Shown here: positions 24,085 through 35,612 of the stretch, piece after piece
How the letters are laid out: each line of letters starts with the position of its first letter
Numbering within the stretch: position 1 is the stretch's first letter
Assembly: GCA_965153455.1 (NCBI GenBank)
Contig: OZ234498.1
Coordinates: forward strand, 19,158,001 to 19,222,000
Source: Sphagnum compactum
Lineage: Eukaryota > Bryophyta > Sphagnopsida > Sphagnales
Direction: 5' to 3'
Length of the DNA stretch: 64,000 bases
Program-made: the position numbers and the translations under genes
The notes under the pieces: generated by a model
Databases searched by the model: none
Told to the model about the DNA's origin: nothing
The model's input: the letters and a program-made list of their open reading frames with translations, nothing else

Positions 24085-27000
24085 TCAGAGATATGTCGGT
24101 GGAAAAATTTTCTGGATGAATTTCTGGAATCGCTTTGAGTACAACTTGGGCTCGACAGCAGAGATGGCAGTTGAATCAAAATGGCATGCTTTGTATGCAT
24201 GCTCAATACGCTTCATAAAGCTGTAGTTTTGTAGAATGTCAATGATGCCAAAATAAAGCACCACATCATGGGACTCTCCAAACAGCTCCCCCTCAAAATT
24301 CTTGCTGCCCTGCTGTTCAGACCTCTTATGCGCCCGATCAGCTCTTGCAGGCATGTTGACACCCAGCTGTATTCTCAACCTGCTTTGTAATGGTCAAATA
24401 CCCCTTGTTTTAGATGACAGACCCTCAGCAAACTGAAAGGTGGCAGTGCACATTAGATCAGAAAACATATTGAATGGGGCAAACCAAAGACTGGAGCTTA
24501 TGTGGAAAAGAGACTTTGCCCTTAATCATTACCGAGCAGTTCCTGGAAGAAGCAAATCAACCTCAGGATCACCAGCTACTGATGCACGTAGAGGGCTTCC
24601 ACGAACATGAATCCCTGCAGGTCCCCCACCTTCATAGCCACTTTCTCGAGCCACCAACACTAAACCTCTTGTTGAACTCCACTCTTCTTCTGCTCCTGCT
24701 GACAACAAAATGATACTGTGAATTAGTAGAATGGATTACCCTTGCTAGTAGGATTATTCAAAAGACTGATCACAGTTCATTTGTCCAACTGCTGGAACTG
24801 CATGCAGAAAATATAGGAATGTTCCCTCTTATAGACATGACCCTCAGTGATCTAGACTGGGAGGTACAATTGAGGACCAAGGACACTTTATACAATGACT
24901 GTGGAAGGTTAGGTAATCTCATATCACAAAAACAAAATAAGAAAGCAGAAGGCTACCATGATCAGCTGTGCTCATGAACAATTCACTTGGAGGTAAATCT
25001 GGAGTGGATGAGGGGCCAGGTGACAAAAGCGCTGGGTACTGTGGGGCCCTGAAGTGGAGGCCCAGCAACAAACTGTAGTCCATGATGCCCCAAGCCTCTA
25101 GAAATTTGCAATCGCGCTCAATTTGCCTGCACCAAAACCAGAGAATTTCAGAGATTAATGGCCTACAACTGCCAGCCTCTACTCATCTCATGATACAGAT
25201 GACTAAGAAGCAAGATAACTCTCATGAGCAACAAGAAGTCTTCCATATTCATGTTTACGAAAGCCAAGACAAGGTTAAAACTTCTCCTTCTAAGTCAAAG
25301 AAAGACTTCCAGATAACAACTTATAGAACTGGGAAGATAGACCAAAAATGACCAAACTAGAATGGAGAAACAAAATTATACACACATGTGCAATATGAAC
25401 AACAATGACAGCCTCTCACTTGCTCAGGGACCATCAACATTCACACATATGATAGAAACCTATCCATCACAACTTCCCCACTGACTTCATCAGCTCCTGA
25501 CCAATGGGTATAGGCCAGTGTAACCACTAACCCATGGACTGAGTTTCTGTTACAAGTCTGGAAGCAATGGGAAGAAGTTTCTTTTGCAAATTTCTAGTTC
25601 TCTTTAAAAGAATCTATAGAGGGTAGCCATTATTCTTCAGAAAGACGAGAAGACTGACTGTCTGAGAAACAAAGAAATCTTTAGAACAACAAAGCCTCAA
25701 GAACCTGTATAACTGACTATTGATAGTGCCCAACTTAGCAGTAATAGAGATCTTGGAATAAACATGACACATACAAATCATGTCAATACCTGCATACTCT
25801 AGTGAGAATATTAATCAAAGATATCAAGGATGTACCTTGAGGACTTTGCTTCACTGCTAGGTCCAAGAAGTTACAAGAGAAGCCTTTAAAAGTACAATTT
25901 AACTCACAAGATGTTTCTGGGTATATGTTGTCACCAAAAGAGTCCTTGTCCAGGTACATAAAACTCTCAAAGTCTAGGATGTCAGGAACAAAAAGATCAT
26001 CCACATACCTATGAACAAGGACAATCTCTGAAGCACAACAGGACAGGTGTTGTTCGTCAAGACCACTTACTTTAGAAGAGATTCACGCCATGAAGGGTCA
26101 AGACTGAATTCATATTCAAGGTCAAGATCCTTGAGTGTGGTTGTCTCATCAATTTCCACCTTGTCAGCAGAGCGTCCTAGAGATGAACCTTTTAGATCAA
26201 ATCGGCGATGTATGCGGAGCTCTGTGCAGAACATGTTGCCCATCACTATGAACCGCACCTGCATCCCTCTGCCAATCTCAAAACGAGCAAAGAATGTGAT
26301 CCTAGATTCTGCTGCTTGCTGAAGCCTTGTGTTACTTTCCACAGCCTCAAATAAGTTAGCCTTGCAAACACATAGTAGTAGAAGGAAACTTGAGTGCAGA
26401 AGTAAAGTGGAATTCACAGGAGAATGGTACAACCACCACCATTGTCACAGCTTGATGAATGCCTTTTTCTTCAAGCCTCAAACATCTCACAAATAAATCT
26501 TAAACTGCAAGTCAAAAAATGGTGAAATCTTGAGCCCAGCAGCTACCTTCTGGCCACCATAGGGCTTGATCCGATGGAGGCCAAAAAACTTTGTGATGAG
26601 AGTGTTCTCATATACTTGTACATGATGGTGATAACCCTGCAGCATATCCAACAACACCTGGCATCCAAGGGCAACAGTAAGAGAATACCAAAATCAGATA
26701 GAGCAAATGTCCTGACCTTGTTCCCATCAGATCTTTTAATTGCTACAAATAATATGCTCTGCAACAAGCTCACATTTGTAGAAGAAAAAAATGCCTGAAA
26801 ATAGCAATGTCAATAAGAGATTAGAGGGAGCAAGCAGGCTTCTTGAACAAGATCAATCTGACAGCTGAGTCATGCTGAGGATAAGTATAGAAATGAAGCT
26901 GACAACTCACTTGCACTTCAGACTTCTTCATTGTTTTGATCATGAAACGGTCATCATGAGAGAGGTAAAATACACTTCCACTCTTTCCAGGAGATACGAG

Positions 27001-29148
27001 TTCTCTCAATGCATCATCTCCACAAAGTGATAGCATATAGTCAGCAGCATCGATTTTGAACATCTCCCGCAAGTGCCTGCATGTTGAAGGTCCCAATTGT
27101 GCAGCTTAGAAGAGGCCTCCCATCCAACTCTCTCAGATAGCTTCAACTCAATGATGATAATTGTCACAGAGATCAGTCTGAATAACCATTTCTCAGGAGC
27201 ACCTAAATTATGACATCCAACAAGGAATGATGTAGAGACCTGAAAACCATGGGGCAGTAGTCCTTCCACTTAAAGTCACATGAGTCGTGAGTAGGAGTCA
27301 GAGAGGTTCCCCCTCGAGGGAAGTTCATGCGGATACTGGCACGAGATCCAAAGTCAGTAGGCCCAATATCACGTTTTGGCTCTGGTGTTATCTTGCCAAC
27401 TGTGTACCTGCTTATTGCAGTTACAATCAGCATGTAAGACCTCCACCACAAAAATCAAGTTGCCTTAGCTGACAAGCACAAACTCAGAGCTTAACCACAA
27501 TATATCTGCTTGCTTCATGGACATACTCAAAAGCCTGGGCATAGAAACATTTTTACCTGATTCCAAGCTGCAAGTTGAGCATGAGGTCATAACTGCGATG
27601 GCCCTTGAAAATGGTTTCCCCAGGTCTCTTTATCTCTTTACTTGCCTTCCGTGTTCGTCTCTTCTTGTGACCAGCAGACTCCACATTTTCCTTCACCAAT
27701 TCACTCATTAGCACACCCTGCACATATTCTCGTACCACTACAGTTGGGGGAAGGGGTCTAACACCATCTGGTTGATACCGCCCACCTGTCTTCTCTACCC
27801 CTTCCAGAATTGTCTCCACTGTCCATGGAGTGGTTGCATCCAACCCTGGTGCTCTCTCAACAGGAGACTCCATGCTCCATCTGCGCCGTGAACCCTGTTG
27901 TGAGAGTTCACCAGTCATTGACAGATCACCCACATGGAGAAACTTCTCAGACGATGAGGAGTGGCTTCTTGACCGCTGGGGACCTCGTAATTCCCTGCCA
28001 TCATCGCCAAGCCTGTGGGAGTGATGTGATGTCCACAGACTGTCATCCCTAGGTGCAGCTCTGTCAGTATTTCTCAGCAAGCTCATACCAGGAGCGAGAC
28101 TGCCTGCAGGATAAAATACTCCTTTCCCATCTTTTAATCCCCTGCTCCAAGTTCCAATGTAGCAGCTCCCATCAACCCATGTATATATTCCATGACCATG
28201 CTCAAGGCCATCCAGCCATTGCCCATCAAATCTATCCCCACTTGCCCAGGTCAAAACCCCTTTCCCACACATTGAGCCACCTCTCCATTCACCCTGATAC
28301 TCATTACCATTTGCCCACACATACTTTGCAAAGCCTTCTTGGACCCCTTGTTTCCAAAATCCCACATAGACATCACCATTAGCATAAGTTTTCCGGCCAT
28401 GTCCATGCTTCACATTCATGCTCCATTGACCCTTATAAGTGGTGCCTCCGTTGCCAGTGTATGTTCCCACACCATGCATGTAACCCCCCATGAACTCACC
28501 CTCATATGTGGCTCCAGTGGGCCAGGAAATCTTCCCCTTCCCTGTCTTCTTTCCTCTTCTCCATTCACCCTCATACATGCACCCATCAGCCCACAAGTAC
28601 TTGCCTGTTCCTTCAGGCAGGTTGCCTTGCCATGAGCCAACATAGAAATCGCCATTTGGGAGAACTTTCTCACCAGTTACACACAGCTCTCTGACAGGGG
28701 AGCTCACAACAACTCTTTCTTCATCTTCCCCCACACTGCTGCCTGTATGGACCCTTGCAGGCACATGAATATCAGTCAATTGAATGTTATATGGGTCAAC
28801 AGAATCAGAGGGAAAATACTTGCTGCTACCACTGATGGGAAACTCAATGTCTTTGTCAACAACAACATCCACTTCATGCAGTGGGTGGTCAGAAATGTAA
28901 TTTGGACCCGTTGGTGCTGTCTTTTCTGGAGCCACTGCCCGTTTCCGGGCCCGCCACTGGAAATCAAACAGGATGTTTCTTATGCCTCGAACTGGGTGAT
29001 GGACCACATCACTGTCGGTGGCCCAACCCGAGCCACCTTGAGTAGTCGCCACCGTGCCCACTTTGCCTTCTGCAGTCCTTGATATTGTGCTCGAAGTTTG
29101 TCTGCTACTGATGGCGTATAACCCTAAAATCCACACAAGAAACCACAC
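24085..29148 (-). CDS. Phosphatidylinositol-4-phosphate 5-kinase with eight MORN repeats
   Basis: It makes PI(4,5)P2 from PI4P at the plasma membrane. Exons, in transcript order: 29148-27557, 27407-27240, 27076-26911, 26657-26547, 26258-26071, 25126-24957, 24695-24533 and 24379-24085. All are GT-AG and in phase, for about 950 residues. The N-terminal region is followed by [12 protein letters not shown] and eight MORN repeats of about 23 residues (about 166-350), as in plant type-B PIP5Ks. A basic linker leads into the kinase: [39 protein letters not shown] (ATP-site Lys), [33 protein letters not shown] and [12 protein letters not shown], ending [17 protein letters not shown]. The start is uncertain. 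29148 is the most upstream ATG of the open frame, but a pyrimidine-rich acceptor (GGATTTTAG|GGTTATAC) lies just inside it, so the true N-terminus may come from an exon further 5', perhaps 29725-29943. Confidence 0.92.
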
Positions 29149-30420
29149 TATATGAACAGACTGCCCAGTGCACCTGCAGCAAGGAAGAGTGAATGACCTA
29201 GGTATGTCTAATCACTTTCACCTTTGAGATTTTCATGTTCTTTCACAGATGCATAATATCCTTACATTGTTTTCAGCCAACCAAAGCATGGAAACACAGG
29301 CAAAGAGACACCTCTCACAAACACGTTATGTAAACTGTACCACTCTTTTTCACTCATTTTAAGCTCTAAATTTCTCCTGTTGGAAAACTCATCTGGTGAC
29401 AAATTTTTTTATTCCTCTGCTGCTCTTCACCAAGCCAACAAGAAGAACAGCAGCTGATAATAAACCAAATCCCAATGTGGGCCAAACATTTTCCCTTCGC
29501 AACCCAAGGACTGGGCTCCTCCTCCAGCCATCCAGAGTTTTCCTCATTTATATGGTCTTTGCACACAAGATGCTTAAGTACTTTCTCCTCCCCAGAAGTC
29601 AGCAGCAAAGGTGCTGATGTCTCGCTTGATGATCTCAGGTGCAGATTTCAGGTTTCCCCAAATGGAATGTTGTTGCACACTGCATTCTTCTAACAGGCCC
29701 TTAACCTCTGTCTCTGTCTGTCCCTCATGCCATATGACACACCGGTGCTGATCTTCTTCCTGAAAAAGGGCAGGAGGAAACGAACCTCTGGACATTAGAC
29801 GCAATGGCATACATCACAGCAGCATCTCCTTTTCTTTCTCGTCCCTTCACCACCGCTTGCTGCTGCCGACCGATGTTGCTGCTGTTTCCGATTCGTGCGC
29901 TCCCAAGGGCTGATGGCTCCCCATAATAGACAAACCCTTGCATTGGACGAGATGAAGCAAGAGAGGAACTCTACACCGGGAAAGCCCGCCCAAGAGAAGA
30001 AAGAAAGAGAGAAAGAAAGATAAAACGCAATCAACAGAAACCTAGGAGGATTTGAGCGCGATGCGCAGTCAGTCGCAGATCCTCCTCGCGCACATCAGCT
30101 ATGACCACCACAGCAGCAGCCATGACGTTCCCCACGCCGCAGCGCAGCTGCAAAACGCGCACGCTACGACGACGAAAGAGGCGCGAGAATTACATGCGCT
30201 CATAACGTGTCCACCATGATGGCGACGCACCTGAGATCGCTCGCTCGCACGCGGAGAGGCAGCCGAGCGCATCAGCAGCGCCAGGAGCGCGGGAGAAAAT
30301 TGCGCAACACTCACCAAACCCAATCAAACCCTAATTATGGCCCTCATTTTTCGCATGCCAATCTGAGCGCTTTCCCGACGTTGATTCCAGATTCCAGATT
30401 CTCCATTTTGATTCCGATGG
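29149..30420 (-). promoter_or_regulatory. Probable 5' leader and GC-rich promoter region of the PIP5K gene
   Basis: CG dinucleotides become dense at about 29980-30290, in contrast to the surrounding AT-rich DNA, which suggests a CpG-rich promoter. Several minus-strand frames are open here (29725-29943, 29795-30034, 30099-30323) but none matches the PIP5K N-terminus or another family. One could be the missing first coding exon. A plus-strand transcript from the same region, through the minisatellite, is equally possible. Confidence 0.4.
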
Positions 30421-30519
30421 GTGGACCCCCGTTTTCGACTTTCTAAAGAAGAGTTGATGCAGAAGAAGCTAAGGATGCAACAGAATGCTTTGCGTCAACC
30501 CTACTGCCTTCCTCCTTTG

Positions 30520-31215
30520 CTGCAGGAATTCCAGCATGGGCTCAATGCTCAATGCTTTTGCTCAACTCTAATGTCTTTCCTTTGCTGCAGGAATTCCACC
30601 ATGGGGTCAATGCTTTTGCTCAACCCTTATGTCTTCCCTTTGCTGCAGAAATTCCAGCAGGGCCTCCTTGCTTTTGCTCAACCGTTATGTCTTTCCTTTG
30701 CTGCAGGAATTCCAGCATGGGCTCACTGCCATTGCTCAAACCTTATGTCTTTCCTTTGCTGCAGGAATTTCAGCATGAACTCCTTGCTTTTGTTCAATCC
30801 TAATGTCTTTCCTTTGCTGCAGGAATTCCAGCATGGGGTCAATGCCTTTGCTCAACCCTTACGTCTTTCCTTTGCTGCAGGATTTCCAGCATGAACTCCT
30901 TGTTTTTGCTCAACCCTAATGTCTTTCGTTTGTTGCAGGAATTCCAGCATTGGCTCATTGCTTATGCTCAACCATTATGTCTTTCCTTTGCTGCAGGAAT
31001 TCCAGCATGAACTCCTAGCTTTTGCTCAACTCTAATGTCTTTCCTTCACTGCAGGAATTCCAGCATGGGCTCAATGCTTATGCTCAACCATTATGTCTTT
31101 CCTTTGCTGCAGGAATTCCAGCATGAACTCCTAGCTTTTGCTGAACTCTAATGTCTTTCCTTTGCTGCAGAATTCCAGCATGGGCTCCTAGCTCTTGTTC
31201 AACCCTAATGGATTT
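30520..31215 (+). repeat. 58-bp minisatellite, 12 units, each resembling a 3' splice site
   Basis: CTGCAG or its variants recur at 30520, 30585, 30643, 30701, 30759, 30817, 30875, 30933, 30991, 31049, 31107 and 31165: exact 58-bp steps except the first, which has a 7-bp insertion. Each unit reads CTCAACCCTAATG, then TCTTTCCTTTGCTGCAG, then GAATTCCAGCATG, with scattered substitutions. The frame stays open over much of the array because stops are rare, but the repeat-derived translation is not evidence of a protein. Confidence 0.9.
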
Positions 31216-32802
31216 TTGATGTCTTTCAGTGTTTGATGTCTTATCCATAGCACTTTGAGGTATGTGAGCAGGCCACAGTTGTGCTGTTGTCTTATGAGTG
31301 TACTCTTGCTTTTTTGCTGCTTTCCATATTGTGTGAGGTCAGATTCTGGATTCTTTTTTGCAACTTGCTGATTGATGATATGGGAGATGAGAGGAAGTCA
31401 GGAGAGGGTTGAGAACTTGGATTAGGCAGGAACAATTGATGGGTGAACAGGAAGAGCAGCTCACACCAGATGACAGTGAGTGAGTGAGTACCAGGAAGCA
31501 CACATTGGCAAATTGATTGTTCCTTCAGAGGTTTTGTCATGCTAATCTCATATGAGAGGACATTTTGAAGGATCTATTAGAGTTCAAACTTGTGACATAG
31601 AGTCAGGAAGAAGGCTCATGACAAGTTTTGCTGGTGAAAAAGAGAGGATTGTGGAGTATTCTGCTTAATTGTTTTCATAAATGGTCATTGAGGGGTTGCC
31701 TTGCTGAGTGGGCACCTCGTGCTCTGATTGGTTGACTGGATGCGGGTCATAATTCATAACCCATGTGTGCCCTGTCACCAGATTGGCCGAGGTCATAACC
31801 TTGTCTCCATGGTGGGAGCGTGTTCAAGTGGTGGAGCTTTCATAACCTGTGCCCAGTGAGAGGGGAGTGAACATGCACTTGGCACCCTTCAATGACTGGT
31901 TATGCCTAGTAACCAGCTCAAGCTGCTGGGTTACTGAATGTAGTCTCACCACCTCTTTGGCTTGACTACATTTGGTAACCCATCAGCTCTTGCCGGTTAC
32001 CTAGTCCATAACCCTTTTGTAGCTCAAGTCGAGCATAACCAGTCTTTTGAAGAGAAAAAGTTGAACCCTTTCAGTTTGTACTATATCAGTTTTTGTTTGG
32101 TTGTTGTGCCTTTGGATATCTTCATGATAAAGCACTGCTTATGCCAATGACAACAAAATGGCTGGGGTTCATGTCGTAGTGTGCGGCGCAATGAAGGACA
32201 ATGGCAGTTGTTGCATGAGGCCAACACTGCAACAGCAATGGGAATTGTGAGCTAGATGGAAGGCAATGGCATACATGTAACATGAATTGTGGGTAGGGAG
32301 TGGAAAATGTCAGCTTAATGTAAGTTTCTAAGTGCCTCACCCAAGTTCAATTTTCTTCAGATCTTCTTGTTCATGCCCATACTGCACCCTGTGAGCAACA
32401 TCAAATAGTAATGCCTCACTCAACCATAAAATAAACTACAACAATCAAAGAATAGTAATACTTCACCCCATCACAAAATAAACCTAACCTTGTTCTGGTG
32501 TGTTGTGCAAGCACCTTCTTTTTTCTCTTCACAGGTTTTTGACAGTTGCTCACCTGCTGGCACCACTTTGGTTTCTGCCAGTTCCACTTGCGTGAGGATC
32601 AATGATGGAAATCACTGGTTACACTCTGGAACATGCCCTCGTAGAACCTGTTACTACCTGATGGAACAGTGTCTCGCCCGACTGGGCTGGACACATTCCT
32701 AAGTGGAATGGGCCTTGCCCAATAGTAGTAAATGATCAAAAGATATGCAGCATTACAAGAGAGAGTGCATTAGAGGAATCTGCTCTTTTTGAATCCACCC
32801 AC
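31216..32802. other. Intergenic DNA, no gene recognised
   Basis: A section at about 31680-32060 has recurrent CATAACC and GGTTAC words but no clear period. A good plus-strand acceptor (TTTTCTCTTCACAG|GTTTTTGACAG, near 32535) precedes a 55-codon open stretch to 32702 that I cannot assign. I looked for the tRNase Z exon that should follow the one at 32803-32898 on the minus strand and did not find it. Confidence 0.4.
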
Positions 32803-32898
32803 CTGCACACCTGACAATTTCAACTCCTTTATTTTCTCCGATGGGAGTCCAAGGAACTCTTTTTTCAACTTGTTCTTTACAGAGTACACAATATAACC
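32803..32898 (-). pseudogene. Isolated exon of short-form tRNase Z
   Basis: Thirty-two codons read GYIVYSVKNKLKKEFLGLPS followed by EKIKELKLSGVQ. This matches the block after the histidine-rich metal site in plant short-form tRNase Z (the 3'-tRNA processing endonuclease). A pyrimidine-rich acceptor (TTGTTTTTCAG) and a donor (CAG|GTGGGTGG) flank it exactly at phase 0, and no stop interrupts it. Its 3' boundary phase fits the tRNase Z exon starting at 51281, but that exon lies 18 kb upstream in the direction of transcription, so the two cannot be colinear. No other tRNase Z exon was found within 2 kb on either side. It is a gene fragment or part of a rearranged copy. Confidence 0.75.
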
Positions 32899-34781
32899 CT
32901 GAAAAACAACACATAGATTGAACCTAGAACGTAAGATCTCTGCAACCCAGGGTTCAATACTGTCAGAATACAAAGAAAAACTAAATCAACTGGCAAACAC
33001 ATAGTACAGTTCAAGATTCTGGGTGGAGGAGGAGACTGCAGTACACATTGTATTCTGGAACACATCACATGAAGGAGTATCAAACACTGAAACAAGATTG
33101 ACCTGCAGAAATTCAAGACAAAAGCTGGACTAGATGCTGGTGGCTGCATCACTTCCAATTGCAGCAAAAACTGTTCAAGAGCAAATAACTGAGCAAAGGC
33201 AAGAAATGAGATAGTGTCAAAGGTCAAAAATAATAAACATTGAGAAAGCAAGAAATGACAAGTAAACAGGCCAGAAGGACAGTGAAGCACTGAAGGGATA
33301 AAAACATATTGACAGCAGACTACAAATAGACAAGGGAACACGACACAATCATTGAGGTACATTCATGATCCTGGTTCAAATGTGGACAGCTGAACAAAAC
33401 ACATACACTTCAAGACTGTTATACAAGATGAGCATCTTGTTGATCATAAACAGACGAGAGAAAACTGGAGAATTACAAATGCCATGTGCATAAATGATCC
33501 TTCATTATTAAGGACTAGCCAGACTGAGTAAGTATCAGATAAACACATCTATGGAAACATGAGGAGAGCATGATATGGAGTACATGTTGCGAGAAATGAC
33601 TCACCATAGTTGTAGGAGAGAGATGTCAATAGAGTTTCCTCTGTAAAATGTGATTGGTCCAGTTCCTTCGCAGTACACAATGTCTCACTACAAAGATTGC
33701 AGAACTACTTGCCAGGCAGTCTTGCCAGCTGGAAAGCTTCAAAGCAACCTGCTGCCAACACAAATCTCTAAGTCTCAAAAGCATAAAGCATCAAGACCAT
33801 AAAGCCTGTCACCATCCAGCTCCAGAGACAGACCTTAGTAGCTACAAATTAGAGACCCTAGAATCAATCTGACAACATGTTACAACTTCTTCTGCAGCAT
33901 CACCTTTGCCAAGCTGTTAAGAGGTAGGGGTTGCAATAATTTGGGGTTTATACAGGTGCCTCCTGACAGCCTGGAGCAACCATCCTTTGGGGATATACCT
34001 ATTGTTTCCAGAAGGAATGTAAGGGTTCTGTGCCGCATTTTTTTCTTTTGGCAAAATCTCACCACTGGGCAACAAAAAAGGGGGTTGTGAATGCAACAAA
34101 GGAATTTGTGCAAAAATGGTGGAAAGTAACCACATTTTGATGGAGGAAAAAAGTAGAAATTGCCAGATTGAGACCATAGCTTCTAGCATGTCCCCATAAT
34201 ATAGTGGGGTTCCCCAAAAAAATCTACTTTCCTCAACGACCTGTTCCCAAATTTGGCTAAGTCCTCTTGTGGATGATTGCCAGTCCACCTACCTCACAAA
34301 ATTGAAAAGAAAGACCCTGGTTCAATGTTCTTTGACAAGCATTGGAGGAAAAGCCCCTGACAAAAATCCCACGTACCTCCTCTCTGTATCTTCATGCTAC
34401 CAAGGCCTGATGGATCGTTGAGGGAGAAAAACAGCACATCAAAGCGAACAAACGTGTGCACAGACTGACTGACTGACTGATGATACACAGAAAGGATGGA
34501 GTAAGAAGAATAAGAGAGAGGGCAGTAAGAAGAACAAGAATAAGGGAGGAAGAATGGAGGAGGAACAAGGTAGGCTTATAGAAAAACAAGTAGGTACCAA
34601 ACATGCGGGCGAGATGAGGAAGGAGAGGTGAGCACAATCGCATGATGTTTGTCTGGATCCCACGCGCCTACTTCCCACTCGCACAACATAATTGCCGGCT
34701 GCAACGCGAAAACGAGAGCAAAAGGGACTGGCTAGAGCTTGGAAGGTTAGGAGATGGGCATTTTCGGGCTGGAGAGGTGAA

Positions 34782-34823
<42 letters not shown>

Positions 34824-35612
34824 TGTGTGTGTGTGTGTGTGTGTGGATGGATGGGTTGCGTCTGTTATAACATACGTATAGTACCACCTTCAGAGCTTTC
34901 CACATTAATTAGATTATTGAAGTACAGGAGGGACACATCAAAGATGCACATAGAGAGGTTGCTAGCTCTGTTGAAACTTTCCAAGTGCCTACACAAGAGA
35001 GCATACACATCTATATAGCAGATGAGCAAAGTTAGTTGCGATTGTGATCTTCAGGACAAGCTGCATCATAATCTCAATGGCTGCTGCTTCGTCTTACAGA
35101 TGTACTTCAAAAGGGGGGACACATCGAAGATGCACATGGAGAGAGGTGTGCAAACGCGCAAACTGCAAACCCTGATTCTAGGTCTTTTGGAAAGAGAAGA
35201 GGAGGAGCTAGAATCACCGTTGATCGCTCACTGAGGACGTCCTTTTCTGCGTCAGCACGCACCTTCGGAGCACGACAAGCACTTCACACAAATTGCTGCT
35301 GCCGGAGGAATCAAGCAAGCACCACTTCCCCTGCTTCTCCAAGCACCGCTTCCCCTGCTTCCCCGTGACAACTGTTCAATAGAAATTGCATTCCAAAGAA
35401 GAACAGTGGAAGAAACTTCTGCCATTGCCGCATCGCCCGATTGAGACCAGACACACAGTACTTCCCGTTTGTAGGATGATCCTTGCACACCACGTAACTA
35501 CACTGATGTGAACGACATAATAAGGAAGGAGAAAGACTAGGAAGAGGGGTGAAGCACAAGAAAAAAAACGAGCAAGAAGAAGAAGAACAAGGGAGGAAGA
35601 GGAGAAAACGCC
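32899..35612. other. Intergenic DNA between the tRNase Z exon and the Deltex gene
   Basis: Minus-strand frames here (32877-33362, 33917-34288, 34392-34684) show no recognised domain. A minus-strand exon-like stretch near 33611-33688 ends in a strong donor (CTATG|GTGAGTC) but its tRNase Z resemblance is too weak to claim. The last kilobase should contain the Deltex promoter and includes the dinucleotide tract at 34785-34845. Confidence 0.4.
34785..34845. repeat. (GA)n(GT)n microsatellite
   Basis: About 18 GA units pass directly into about 12 GT units. It lies about 0.8 kb upstream of the Deltex start codon. GA tracts are common in plant core promoters and leaders, but nothing shows function here. 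Confidence 0.95.

Noticed and set aside
27553-29148. Plus-strand frames opposite the PIP5K MORN exon (for example 28053-28382 and 28339-28635)
   Set aside because: They are antisense shadows of a strongly conserved coding exon.
30421-30894. 157-codon frame through the minisatellite, starting MDPRFRLSKEE
   Set aside because: Most of it is repeat-derived, with a period of 58 bp that cycles through all three frames. Only the first 30 codons are unique and they match nothing I know.
33611-33688. Minus-strand exon-like stretch reading AKELDQSHFTEE before a strong donor
   Set aside because: ELDQS resembles part of tRNase Z, but the rest does not, and its splice phase does not lead directly into the exon at 32898.
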